From assembly GCA_003972865.1 (NCBI GenBank), contig QOAX01000257.1, positions 1-30,968 on the forward strand: a DNA stretch of 30,968 nucleotides. Reading direction: 5' to 3'. Source of the stretch: Verrucomicrobiota bacterium. GTDB lineage: Bacteria; Verrucomicrobiota; Verrucomicrobiia; Limisphaerales; UBA1096. Position numbers and translations under genes: made by a program. The notes under the pieces are model-generated. The model had not been told where the DNA came from. It did not search any database and was given only the letters and a program-made list of their open reading frames with translations. Below are positions 1 through 7,347 of the stretch, one piece after another. How positions within the stretch are numbered: the first letter of the stretch is position 1; every line of letters begins with the position of its first letter.

Positions 1-613
1 CCTGGTTCGCCCCGTGACCGCGCACGAGGCCGGTTACGGCGGCATCAGCCGCCTCCTCGTCCCAACGATTCATCGCCCGCCGAAAGGCGCGCTTGGCCTG
101 GGCAGCCGAGGGAACCTGTTTTTGATTCACCGGCGGCATGGTCCAGTTGCCCTCCCGCACATCACGCGCCTGCGCACTTTTGAAGTTGTCCAGGGCCCAA
201 AAAACCGGCAGCCAACGGTCGGCCGCCGGGGAGGAGAGGCTGGCCAAGTGGGCCGAGTGGACCACCAGCACGGCGTGAAACTTGAAACCGACTGACGGCC
301 GGGGTTCCACATTGCGCACCCCTGCCAACAGCAGGCCGGCCAGCAGTTCGCGATAGCTCATCCCGGCCTTGATTCGTTCCGCCACCACCTCCATCAGCCT
401 GGCCCGCGGCGTGTCCTCGATCAGCCGCACCGTCGGCTCAATCTCCGGTAGCAACTGGACGGCCTCGGGGGACACCTTGGCCTCAGCCGCCGGGACAGCA
501 TGGAGTTGGGACAAAAAGGCAATGTCGCTCACCCCGGCCACCGCAGTTCCAGCCGCCATATCGGTGAGGAACCGCCGCCGGGTCGGGCGTAAAGATGGGT
601 TCACTTGCTTCAT
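1..613 (-). CDS. Tat-signal secreted protein, uncharacterised, partial (3' end outside window)
   Basis: An open frame begins at an ATG complementary to 611-613 and runs about 204 codons without a stop to the left edge, so the gene is cut. The N-terminus reads MKQVNPSLRPTRRRFLTDMA, a twin-arginine signal (RRRFLT) followed by a mildly hydrophobic stretch AAGTAVAGVSDIAFL and an AxA-like site near AVPAAEA, so export by the Tat pathway is inferred. The mature part contains VGFKFHAVLVVHSAHLASLS and a Trp-rich stretch (WLPVFWALDNFKSAQ). I do not recognise a characterised family. The amino acid pattern is coherent along the whole frame, whereas the opposite-strand frames are Arg/Pro-rich shadows. It is divergent from the pseudopilin gene at 788. 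No strong Shine-Dalgarno is visible. Confidence 0.75.
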   Translation of the reverse strand, partial: MKQVNPSLRPTRRRFLTDMAAGTAVAGVSDIAFLSQLHAVPAAEAKVSPEAVQLLPEIEPTVRLIEDTPRARLMEVVAERIKAGMSYRELLAGLLLAGVRNVEPRPSVGFKFHAVLVVHSAHLASLSSPAADRWLPVFWALDNFKSAQARDVREGNWTMPPVNQKQVPSAAQAKRAFRRAMNRWDEEAADAAVTGLVRGHGANQ

Positions 614-680
614 GGTCAATCAACAGGGAATCTGGGCGGCAACCGGGGATATGACAATCCCCAAATGCCGGTCCGCCATT

Positions 681-702
681 CCGCCTGGCCAAGCGCCTGG
701 CC
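681..702. repeat. Degenerate palindrome doublet (12-bp spacing)
   Basis: CCTGGCCAAGCG followed by CCTGGCC: two GGCC centres (687 and 699) lie exactly 12 bp apart, in the divergent gap between the Tat-signal gene and the pseudopilin gene. This is a T-to-C variant of the window-wide CGCTTGGCCAAGCG element. Confidence 0.6.
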
Positions 703-787
703 TGACGGCGGGCCGACTGTTTTTGGTCATTGACGACAGCCAGAAATTGTCCTATTTGCGGGGACAGGACGTCGTCCGCTCCGTCTG

Positions 788-1507
<720 letters not shown>

Positions 1508-1520
1508 TGAAGGCGAAACG

Positions 1521-1536
1521 GCGCTTGGCCAAGCGC
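1521..1536. repeat. Perfect 16-bp palindrome between convergent stops
   Basis: GCGCTTGGCCAAGCGC is perfectly self-complementary and occupies half of the 32-bp gap between two convergent pseudopilin genes. It could act as a loopless bidirectional hairpin or be a copy of the dispersed element. No T-run follows on either strand. Confidence 0.85.
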
Positions 1537-1539
1537 AGG

Positions 1540-2277
1540 TTACGGTTTGTGCTCCCGGAACAGGTCGGTGTCGATGAGCTTGGAATCGCGGTAACCAGCG
1601 TGGCCGTCGAGAAAGAGTATGTTCGAGCCGTTGCTGTGCCGCCGAGCCGCAACGCGGCGGTCAACACTCAGCCGTTTTCCCGACGCGTCGTATGGAAGGT
1701 GGCTCGGATGCCAGACATCGTTCAGGGCCGTCTGCATATCCTGTAAGCCGGTGACGATGGGTCGCCATGTGTCACTCTCATTGTCCAACAAGTAGGCAGA
1801 GTTGGACGGTTGTGCGAAATCGGTGATCTTGCTTGAGCCAAGCTGTTCGTATCCGGTTTGATCCTTGACCGACCGGAACCGCCAACCGTTGACCACATAG
1901 GTGATCACCTGCTTTTTTTGCCAAGGCAACAGCCTTGAATTGTTCCTGGTATTCTCGGGAATGGGATAGCTTGGACACATGAAGATCTTGATGTTTCGGT
2001 AGTCCCGCTCCGTGCCGCCCTCCGGCACGTAGGGCATGAACTCCAACCACCAGCGCCTGGCGCTGCCAGCGCTGCCTCGTGGAATCATGTCGTCATTCTC
2101 ATCAGCGAACATCAGCATGCCAATGCCAACCTGCTTGAGGTTATTCAGGCAGGAGGTGGCTCGTCCCTTCTCCTTTGCCTTCGCCAAGGCCGGCAACAGC
2201 AGGCCGGCAAGGATCGCAATGATCGCGATCACCACCAGCAGTTCGATCAGGGTAAATCCCTTGTTTGATTGCTTCAT
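1540..2277 (-). CDS. Pseudopilin-like protein, H-X9-DG type (third of tandem operon)
   Basis: 245 aa. The leader MKQSNKG is followed by FTLIELLVVIAIIAILAGLL, with Glu at +5 of the mature protein, then ALAKAKEKGRATSCLNNLKQ. The central part has MLMFADENDDMIPRG, WWLEFMPYVPEGGTERDYRN and a cysteine in FMCPSYP. The C-terminus reads RRHSNGSNILFLDGHAGYRD and ends in DLFREHKP, the canonical H-X9-DG tail. It is the last gene of a three-gene minus-strand run, 63 bp after the 2341-3060 gene, and closely resembles both upstream paralogues, so tandem duplication is inferred. Export through a type II secretion or type IV pilus-like machine is known for the signal class; no other component of such a machine is in this window. 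Confidence 0.9.
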   Translation of the reverse strand: MKQSNKGFTLIELLVVIAIIAILAGLLLPALAKAKEKGRATSCLNNLKQVGIGMLMFADENDDMIPRGSAGSARRWWLEFMPYVPEGGTERDYRNIKIFMCPSYPIPENTRNNSRLLPWQKKQVITYVVNGWRFRSVKDQTGYEQLGSSKITDFAQPSNSAYLLDNESDTWRPIVTGLQDMQTALNDVWHPSHLPYDASGKRLSVDRRVAARRHSNGSNILFLDGHAGYRDSKLIDTDLFREHKP

Positions 2278-2340
2278 GTTTTCAACAGAGGTTAACTGAC
2301 CTCAAGTCAATCCAATACGAGGCATCCGGTCAAGGATAAG

Positions 2341-3060
2341 TCACGGTTTGTGCTCCCGGAACAGGTCTATAACAATCCGTTTGCCATCCAGGTAACCGGC
2401 ATGGCCATCCAGGTAGGCCAGGTTTGCACCGGAGCTGTGGCGCTTGGCCGCGATGCGGCGATCATTGCTGAGATATTTCCCGTTGTAGTTATACGGCAAA
2501 TGGCTTGGCCTCCAAACATCATTGAGCCAGGTATTGTTATTCGGATCATTCAGGCCGGTAATGATCGGCCTCCAGGAGCCCGCCGAACTGTCGCCAACGT
2601 ACACTGAATTGGCGGGTTGCTTGAAGTTGGTGATCTTGCTCGGGCCAATCTGCTGATAGCCGTTCATGTCTCGTGGACTGTTGAAGCGCCAGGCGTTCAC
2701 GGTATAGGTAATCACCTGCGACTTCTGCCGCCTCCTGGGCTTCGGATAACTTGGACACCTGAAAATCCTGATGTTGCGATAGTCCCGCTGGGTGCCGCCC
2801 TCCGGCAGATATTTCATCAGGACCAGATACCAGCGCACGGCATCGCCGCGGGGGATCATGTCGTCGTTGTCATCGGCATGCAGAATGGTGGCAAGCCCGA
2901 TCTGCTTGAGGTTGTTCATGCACAGTGTCGCGCGCCCCTTCTCCTTGGCCTTGGCCAGGGCCGGCAACAACATGGCGGCCAGAATGGCAATAATTGCAAT
3001 CACCACCAGCAGTTCAATCAGGGTGAAGCCGCGATTTGTTTTCGGCTGTAAATCCCCCAT
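2341..3060 (-). CDS. Pseudopilin-like protein, H-X9-DG type (second of tandem operon)
   Basis: 239 aa from the ATG at 3060: MGDLQPKTNRG, then FTLIELLVVIAIIAILAAML and the shared ALAKAKEKGRATLCMNNLKQ block. I prefer 3060 over an in-frame upstream start at 3102. The 3060 ATG follows a GGGGA-type ribosome site, starts 13 bp after the preceding gene's stop and gives a leader of normal length. The 3102 start would overlap that gene by 29 bp and lengthen the leader. The C-terminal tail is KRHSSGANLAYLDGHAGYLD and the protein ends in DLFREHKP. It lacks the 'WW' pair of its paralogues (here VRWYLVLMKYLPEGG). The function is inferred only from the prepilin signal and the DGH tail. Confidence 0.9.
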   Translation of the reverse strand: MGDLQPKTNRGFTLIELLVVIAIIAILAAMLLPALAKAKEKGRATLCMNNLKQIGLATILHADDNDDMIPRGDAVRWYLVLMKYLPEGGTQRDYRNIRIFRCPSYPKPRRRQKSQVITYTVNAWRFNSPRDMNGYQQIGPSKITNFKQPANSVYVGDSSAGSWRPIITGLNDPNNNTWLNDVWRPSHLPYNYNGKYLSNDRRIAAKRHSSGANLAYLDGHAGYLDGKRIVIDLFREHKP

Positions 3061-3073
3061 CAAGGTTCCCCGC

Positions 3074-3805
3074 TTACAGTTTCTTTTCGCGGAACAACTC
3101 AATGTCGATCAGCTTGGAATCACGAAAACCGGCGTGGCCGTCAAGGAAAAGCATGTTTGAACCCTTGTTGCTGTGTCGCTTGGCGGCGATACGCCGATCG
3201 CTGCTGAGACGTCTTCCGTTGGCACCGTAAGGCAAATGACTTGGCTGCCACACGTCGTTTAGATCCGTCACCGAATCCTGAAACCCGGTCACGATCGGGC
3301 GGTTGATGCCGGGATTATCAATCCCATCCTCATTGTCCAGCAGATAGACGGAGTTGGACGGTTGAGTGAAGTCGGTGATCTTGCTGAAGCCAATATGCTC
3401 ATAGCCAATATTGTCCCGTGCCGAGCGAAACTTCCACGCATTGACGACGTAGGTGATCACCTGTTTTCGATTCGGGGTGCGCTTGGGCAACGGATAACTC
3501 GGGCACATGAAAATTTTGATGTTGCGAAAATCCCTCTCCGTGCCGCCCTCGGGAATGTACGGCATGAACACAAACCACCAGCGCTTGGCATTGCCACGCG
3601 GGATCGTGTCGTCATTCTCATCGGCGTGCATCAGCATGCCCAAGCCAACCTGCTTGAGGTTGTTCATGCAGGCGGTTGCGTGCGCCTTTTGCTTGGCCTT
3701 GGCCAGGGCCGGCAACAGTAGTGCAGCCAGAATGGCAATGATCGCGATTACCACCAACAACTCGATCAGGGTAAAGCCGCCGCCTGGTTTGGATTCGAGT
3801 TTCAT
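3074..3805 (-). CDS. Pseudopilin-like protein, H-X9-DG type (first of tandem operon)
   Basis: 243 aa. The leader MKLESKPGGG is followed by FTLIELLVVIAIIAILAALL and ALAKAKQKAHATACMNNLKQ. The middle keeps MLMHADENDDTIPRG, the WWFVFMPYIPEGGTERDFRN block and FMCPSYP. The tail is KRHSNKGSNMLFLDGHAGFR with one extra residue between His and DG, ending in ELFREKKL. It is the promoter-proximal gene of the 3805-1540 operon; a candidate sigma70-type promoter lies about 57 bp upstream. Codon use is less GC-rich than in proB/mazG nearby, and the dispersed GCTTGGCCAAGC element is absent from all three coding sequences. Confidence 0.9.
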   Translation of the reverse strand: MKLESKPGGGFTLIELLVVIAIIAILAALLLPALAKAKQKAHATACMNNLKQVGLGMLMHADENDDTIPRGNAKRWWFVFMPYIPEGGTERDFRNIKIFMCPSYPLPKRTPNRKQVITYVVNAWKFRSARDNIGYEHIGFSKITDFTQPSNSVYLLDNEDGIDNPGINRPIVTGFQDSVTDLNDVWQPSHLPYGANGRRLSSDRRIAAKRHSNKGSNMLFLDGHAGFRDSKLIDIELFREKKL

Positions 3806-3861
3806 TTGTCAGAATTCATCGCTTGGGCAAGCGCTGTACCTGGGTCTTTGCGGGAAAACCG

Positions 3862-3889
3862 ATTCTACCCTTCCCTCCCCTAAAAGCAA
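3862..3889 (-). promoter_or_regulatory. Candidate sigma70 promoter of pseudopilin operon
   Basis: On the minus strand TTGCTT (3889-3884) and TAGAAT (3867-3862) are separated by 16 bp, close to the -35/-10 consensus. Predicted initiation near 3855 would leave a leader of about 50 nt before the ATG at 3805. It lies just downstream of the hairpin at 3907-3935, an arrangement expected for a terminator followed by a fresh promoter. Confidence 0.4.
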
Positions 3890-3906
3890 GCCCCTTGATA
3901 AAATAA

Positions 3907-3935
3907 GAATGGGGCGAATTAGATCCGCCCCATTC
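3907..3935 (-). terminator. Hairpin, candidate terminator
   Basis: GAATGGGGCG and CGCCCCATTC form a perfect 10-bp stem with a 9-nt loop. On the minus strand the stem is followed by TTATTTTAT, giving a moderate U-tract. It lies about 170 bp beyond the PQQ gene stop and upstream of the pseudopilin promoter, so it may insulate the two units. Confidence 0.5.
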
Positions 3936-4058
3936 CCTGGTTGGTGTTGTTTTAGGGGGACGGCTGTTTGGCCATCTCCTACGGGTTACGCTAATTATTC
4001 TGCTTTCGAGAGAACCTCGCACCCATTCCACTGTATGTCAACTATTTTGTAGAGAGAA

Positions 4059-4081
4059 TTGAACAAATTGTTTTTGTTCAA
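4059..4081 (-). terminator. Hairpin downstream of PQQ gene, candidate terminator
   Basis: TTGAACAAA and TTTGTTCAA form a perfect 9-bp, AT-rich stem with a 5-nt loop. On the minus strand it is followed by TTCTCTCT and lies 26 bp after the PQQ gene stop. The stem is weak in GC, so termination strength is doubtful. Confidence 0.4.
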
Positions 4082-4090
4082 GACTATAGT

Positions 4091-4102
4091 GCTTGGCCAA
4101 GC
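4091..4102. repeat. Perfect 12-bp palindrome copy next to PQQ stop
   Basis: GCTTGGCCAAGC lies 4 bp beyond the stop of the 4107-5417 gene, at the edge of the AT-rich gap. Its GC content contrasts with the flanking sequence. Confidence 0.85.
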
Positions 4103-4106
4103 GGGG

Positions 4107-5417
4107 CTACTGTTTCTCGACGCGGTAGAGTGCCCTCCCGGTGCGGAGAAATAAAGCATTGTCGCTCACCGCCGCGCTGGCGTGGTGCGCTCCGTCGAGC
4201 TTGTTGCGAGCCAAGATTTCAAATTTCCGGCCCGGCTTGAGCGCCGTCGTTTCTCCCTCCTTGCTGTGGAAAAGCAGCCTGCCGCCGGCGTACAGCGGCG
4301 ACGCCGAGTGGTTGCCGCCGATGCGCTCGCGCCACTGCTCCCTGCCGGTCTTGGCGTCGAGGCAGGTGACGATCCCTCCGGAGTCGCTGACAAAGTAGAT
4401 TTCCCCGCCAACCAGAATCGGCGACGAGACGGCTGGCACACTGCGCTTGCACGCCCAAGCGATCTCCGGCCTGGCCTGGGTGATGTCGAACGCGATCAAC
4501 TGCGGGCGCATGAAGCTGGTGCCGATGTACACCATGCCATCACCCACCACCGGCTTGGGCACGATGGAAAAACCAAGCGAGCCGTACTTCACCTTCCAAA
4601 GCTCCTCACCGGTCTCCGGGTCGTAACCGTACAACCAGTCCGCCGCCGGCGAGATGACGACGTCACGCCCGCGCACCCTGGTGACGACCGGCGTACCGTA
4701 CGCTTTTTTCAACTGCGGGTTGTCGTTCATTTTGCCGGTGCGGCGCGTCTGCCAAGCGAGCCTGCCAGTGCGCTTGTCGAGCGCGGCGATGAACTGCCGG
4801 TCGCTGCCGTCCATGTGAAAGATCAGCAGGTCGTTCCAGAGGATCGGCGAGCCGCCGGGACCGTTCTCGTGCATCACCCACAGGTCCTGGTTGATCCAAA
4901 GCACCTTGCCGCTTTGGGTGTCGAGACAGGCCGTTCCGTACGAGCCGTTTTGGCAGTACAGCTTGCCGGCCTCGAGGATCGGCGTCGGCGAGGCGTAGCT
5001 GTTCGTCTGGTGCACCCACTGAGGGTCTTCCTTTTTCAGCAGTTCGATGTCTTTGACAATCTTGCCGCTGGATTTATCAACGCACAGCGCGTGGATGCGC
5101 ACCTCGGAGAGAACCGTCAGCGGCTGGCTGCCGGTGTTGGCTTTCAAGCGCTTTTTTTTCTTCTCCTCGGACGCGACGGTTTCGTGTGCTGCCGTCACCC
5201 AGACCTGGTTACCGAGAATGATCGGCGACGACCAGCCGCGCCCTGGCAACTCGGTTCGCCACGAGACGTTTTTTACCTCGCTCCACTCGGTAGGCAGCTT
5301 GGAGGCGTCGGCGTGGCCTTGGCCATCCGGGCCGCGCCACTGTGGCCAATCGGCGTGGGTCTGGATCAGCGCCGCCAGCGAACCTGCGACCACGGCAAAT
5401 ACAATTGATGATTTCAT
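4107..5417 (-). CDS. Secreted PQQ-type beta-propeller protein
   Basis: 436 aa. Residues 1-22 (MKSSIVFAVVAGSLAALIQT, then HA) form a Sec signal peptide ahead of DWPQWRGPDGQGHADA, the 'WPQWRGP' opening typical of outer-membrane-type PQQ-like propellers in planctomycetes and Verrucomicrobia. Repeating blade motifs include GKVLWINQDLW, GRLAWQTRR, GEELWKVKYG and GREQWRERIGG, each with the Trp-docking pattern of PQQ-like repeats. A periplasmic or surface location is inferred. Whether it binds PQQ, acts as an enzyme or is a scaffold cannot be told. It shares the LPTEWSE.KNV.W.T..PGRG..SP block with the protein at 22914-24158, so the two are paralogues. It is monocistronic and divergent from proB. 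Confidence 0.88.
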   Translation of the reverse strand: MKSSIVFAVVAGSLAALIQTHADWPQWRGPDGQGHADASKLPTEWSEVKNVSWRTELPGRGWSSPIILGNQVWVTAAHETVASEEKKKKRLKANTGSQPLTVLSEVRIHALCVDKSSGKIVKDIELLKKEDPQWVHQTNSYASPTPILEAGKLYCQNGSYGTACLDTQSGKVLWINQDLWVMHENGPGGSPILWNDLLIFHMDGSDRQFIAALDKRTGRLAWQTRRTGKMNDNPQLKKAYGTPVVTRVRGRDVVISPAADWLYGYDPETGEELWKVKYGSLGFSIVPKPVVGDGMVYIGTSFMRPQLIAFDITQARPEIAWACKRSVPAVSSPILVGGEIYFVSDSGGIVTCLDAKTGREQWRERIGGNHSASPLYAGGRLLFHSKEGETTALKPGRKFEILARNKLDGAHHASAAVSDNALFLRTGRALYRVEKQ

Positions 5418-5422
5418 GAAAA

Positions 5423-5432
5423 CTTGGCCAAG
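5423..5432. repeat. Dispersed palindrome copy in the 5' UTR of the PQQ gene
   Basis: CTTGGCCAAG lies 6 bp upstream of the PQQ start codon (5417), where a ribosome-binding site would be expected. No purine-rich Shine-Dalgarno is visible there, so this copy could affect initiation if it folds. Confidence 0.75.
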
Positions 5433-5492
5433 CGGCGGTTGTGTGCGCGGCGTAGTGTATGCGGCCTGCGCCCCCGGGCAACCTTTCTTCGC

Positions 5493-5515
5493 CGCTTGGC
5501 CAGGCGCTTGGCCGC
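5493..5515. repeat. Palindrome doublet in proB/PQQ divergent region
   Basis: CGCTTGGCCAGG is followed directly by CGCTTGGCCGC: two units with GGCC centres at 5498 and 5510, exactly 12 bp apart, each one or two bases off the perfect palindrome. Confidence 0.65.
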
Positions 5516-5565
5516 TTGTTTTGCTTGCCAGCGCGGCCGGTTGCCTTTAGCCCAAGGCGCGTCTG

Positions 5566-6642
5566 ATGAAGCGAGAGTCGCTGAAAGAAACCAGGCGCCT
5601 GGTGGTCAAGTTTGGTACCGGCATCCTGACCAGCCGCAGCAAGCAGATCGATCCCGGCCAAATCGAGCAACTGGTCGCCCAAGTGGCGGCACAGTGCCAG
5701 GCCGGCCGGGAGGTCGTCGTGGTGTCGTCCGGCGCCGTCGGCGCCGGCATGGGCGTGCTGGCGATGGACAAGCGCCCCACCGACCTGTCCAACCTGCAAG
5801 CCTGCGCCGCCGTTGGCCAGTCGCAGCTCATGTCCACCTACACGGAATTGTTCGCCCGGCACAATCTGCCGGTCGCCCAGGTGCTCCTCACGCACGACGA
5901 CCTCGAGCACCGCGAACGCCACCTCAACGCCCGCAACACCCTCGTCTCCCTCCTGGCCAAGGGCGTCGTGCCGATCGTCAACGAGAACGACGCCGTTAGC
6001 TACACCGAGCTGAAATTCGGCGACAACGACTGGCTTGCGGCGCTGGTTGCCTGCCTGCTGCCGGCCGACCTGCTCGTCATCCTCACCACCGTCGATGGCT
6101 TGGTGAAAAACTTTGGGAAGAAAAAGCCAAGCACAATCCCGGTCGTCGAGCAGATCGACGCCGACATCCAGAAACTGGCTGGCGGCACATTAAGCGCCAC
6201 CGCCATCGGCGGCATGGAGACCAAGCTGCGAGCCGCCAGAATGACCGTACGCACCGGCATCCCTATGGTGATCGCCTCTGGCCGAAAAAAACGCACCCTC
6301 GCCAACATCCTCGGCGGCCAGGACGAAGGGACTTTTTTTGTCCCGCGTCCCGCCCGTCTCAAGGGCCGCAAGCGGCGCATCGCTTTTTTTCATCACCCCA
6401 AAGGCTCCCTGTGGGTGGACGACGGCGCGCGCGACGCCCTGCGCGACAAGGGCAAGAGCCTCCTGCCGCCCGGCGTGGCCAGGTGCAGCGGCGACTTTGC
6501 CAGGGGCGATGTCGTGCGCATCTGCGACATTAACGGCACCGAGTTTTCGCGCGGCATCAGCCGGTTCGACGCCGACGAAATCCGCGCCCGCAAACTCAAG
6601 GGCGTCGAGATCGTCCACCGCAACGACCTCGTCATTCTCTGA
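5566..6642 (+). CDS. proB: Glutamate 5-kinase (ProB)
   Basis: 358 aa, phosphorylates L-glutamate with ATP to gamma-glutamyl phosphate, the first step of proline synthesis in the cytoplasm. The amino-acid-kinase domain covers about residues 9-255: VVKFGTGIL near the start (ATP/phosphate-binding lysine), VVVSSGAVGAGM, the glutamate-site region NENDAV, and FGDNDWLAALVA, followed by LLVILTTVDGL and a GGMETKLRAA segment. A C-terminal PUA domain covers about 275-358 (KGSLWVDDGARDAL ... GDVVRICDINGTEFSRGI), as in the long ProB form. AAGG lies 8 nt before the ATG. The stop is 1 bp before the mazG start, so the two are co-transcribed. Proline feedback would be expected from the family but cannot be read here. 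proA is not in the window. Confidence 0.95.
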   Translation: MKRESLKETRRLVVKFGTGILTSRSKQIDPGQIEQLVAQVAAQCQAGREVVVVSSGAVGAGMGVLAMDKRPTDLSNLQACAAVGQSQLMSTYTELFARHNLPVAQVLLTHDDLEHRERHLNARNTLVSLLAKGVVPIVNENDAVSYTELKFGDNDWLAALVACLLPADLLVILTTVDGLVKNFGKKKPSTIPVVEQIDADIQKLAGGTLSATAIGGMETKLRAARMTVRTGIPMVIASGRKKRTLANILGGQDEGTFFVPRPARLKGRKRRIAFFHHPKGSLWVDDGARDALRDKGKSLLPPGVARCSGDFARGDVVRICDINGTEFSRGISRFDADEIRARKLKGVEIVHRNDLVIL

Positions 6643-6643
6643 C

Positions 6644-7330
6644 ATGCCAGCCAATCGGAAACCAATAAAACGCAAACCGGCGATCGACGAACTCATCGAG
6701 GTCATGGCCCGGTTGCGCGGCCCCGGCGGCTGCCCGTGGGACCGCGAGCAGGATCACAAGTCGATCCGCTTCCACGCCGTCGAGGAGGTGTACGAACTCA
6801 TCGACGCCATCGAGGCGGAGGACGACCACGAGATGCTCGAGGAATGCGGCGACCTCCTGCTGCAGGTCGTCTTCCACTGCCAACTGGCCGGGGAGCGAAA
6901 GGCGTTCGACTTCGAGAAAGCCGCCCGCACCATCACCGACAAGCTCATCCGCCGCCACCCGCACGTCTTCGGCGACTCCGACGCGAAAGACGTCGATGCC
7001 GTCTGGATACAATGGGAAAAAATCAAGCGCGCAGAAAAGAAGGGCACCCAGCACGAGCGCCCCTCCGTGCTCGACGGCATCCCGCGCCACCTGCCGTCGT
7101 TGCAGCGCGTCGGGAAACTCGTCAAGAAGGCGCGCAAAAACAAACTCACCGATGCGCCCCTGGCCAAGCCTTCCAAGCAGCGCTACACCAAGGCCACCTT
7201 GGCCAAGGAGTTGTTCGCCCTCGCCGAGTACGCCCAGAGCAAAGGCTGGCAACCCGAAGCCCTCCTCCGCGCCGAAACCAACCGCCAAGAAAAAGCCCTC
7301 CGCAAAAAAGAGGCCAAGGCAGGCAGGTAG
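6644..7330 (+). CDS. mazG: MazG-type nucleotide pyrophosphohydrolase
   Basis: 228 aa from the ATG at 6644, directly after the proB stop; a longer in-frame opening inside proB is rejected. The N-terminal MazG domain is intact: RGPGGCPWDREQDHKS at about 27-42, then EEVYELIDAIEAED and EECGDLLLQVVFH, giving the EExxE...ExxD acidic residues that bind Mg2+. The family hydrolyses NTPs to NMP and pyrophosphate. PSVLDGIPRHLPSLQRVGKL marks the start of the second half, but the usual acidic EExxE/GD core is replaced by a short Lys-rich segment (ATLAKELFALAEYAQ) and the protein is shorter than the E. coli two-domain enzyme (263 aa). The second domain is therefore probably structural or degenerate. Convergent with the next gene, 17 bp apart. 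Confidence 0.92.
   Translation: MPANRKPIKRKPAIDELIEVMARLRGPGGCPWDREQDHKSIRFHAVEEVYELIDAIEAEDDHEMLEECGDLLLQVVFHCQLAGERKAFDFEKAARTITDKLIRRHPHVFGDSDAKDVDAVWIQWEKIKRAEKKGTQHERPSVLDGIPRHLPSLQRVGKLVKKARKNKLTDAPLAKPSKQRYTKATLAKELFALAEYAQSKGWQPEALLRAETNRQEKALRKKEAKAGR
7197..7208. repeat. 12-bp palindrome inside mazG
   Basis: CCTTGGCCAAGG is a perfect palindrome with the shared TTGGCCAA core and is read in frame as Leu-Ala-Lys-Glu. It lies in the degenerate C-terminal half of MazG. Confidence 0.75.
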
Positions 7331-7347
7331 CCGGCCCCTTTGAATCT

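Larger units (their letters stand above)
3806..4106. other. AT-rich intergenic region with hairpins and promoter, no gene
   Basis: This 301-bp gap lies between the PQQ gene (ends 4107, minus) and the pseudopilin operon (starts 3805, minus). It is clearly poorer in GC than its surroundings. It holds two hairpins (4059-4081 and 3907-3935), a candidate promoter (3862-3889), a near-copy of the dispersed palindrome at 3820-3833 (CGCTTGGGCAAGCG) and a perfect copy at 4091-4102. The open frames crossing it show no family signal, so I call no gene. A small RNA is possible but unsupported. Confidence 0.6.

Noticed and set aside
2161..3720. CTTGGCC(T/A) matches in the pseudopilin genes
   Set aside because: These encode the conserved ALAKAKEK block of the protein family and lack the full TTGGCCAA core, so I did not count them as copies of the element.
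4182..5408. Long plus-strand open frame (408 codons)
   Set aside because: It is a high-GC antisense shadow of the PQQ propeller gene; the minus-strand protein has a signal peptide and repeating blade motifs.
5591..5602. CCAGGCGCCTGG palindrome in proB
   Set aside because: It is perfect but has a different centre (GCGC rather than GGCC) and occurs once, so chance in GC-rich coding DNA is sufficient.
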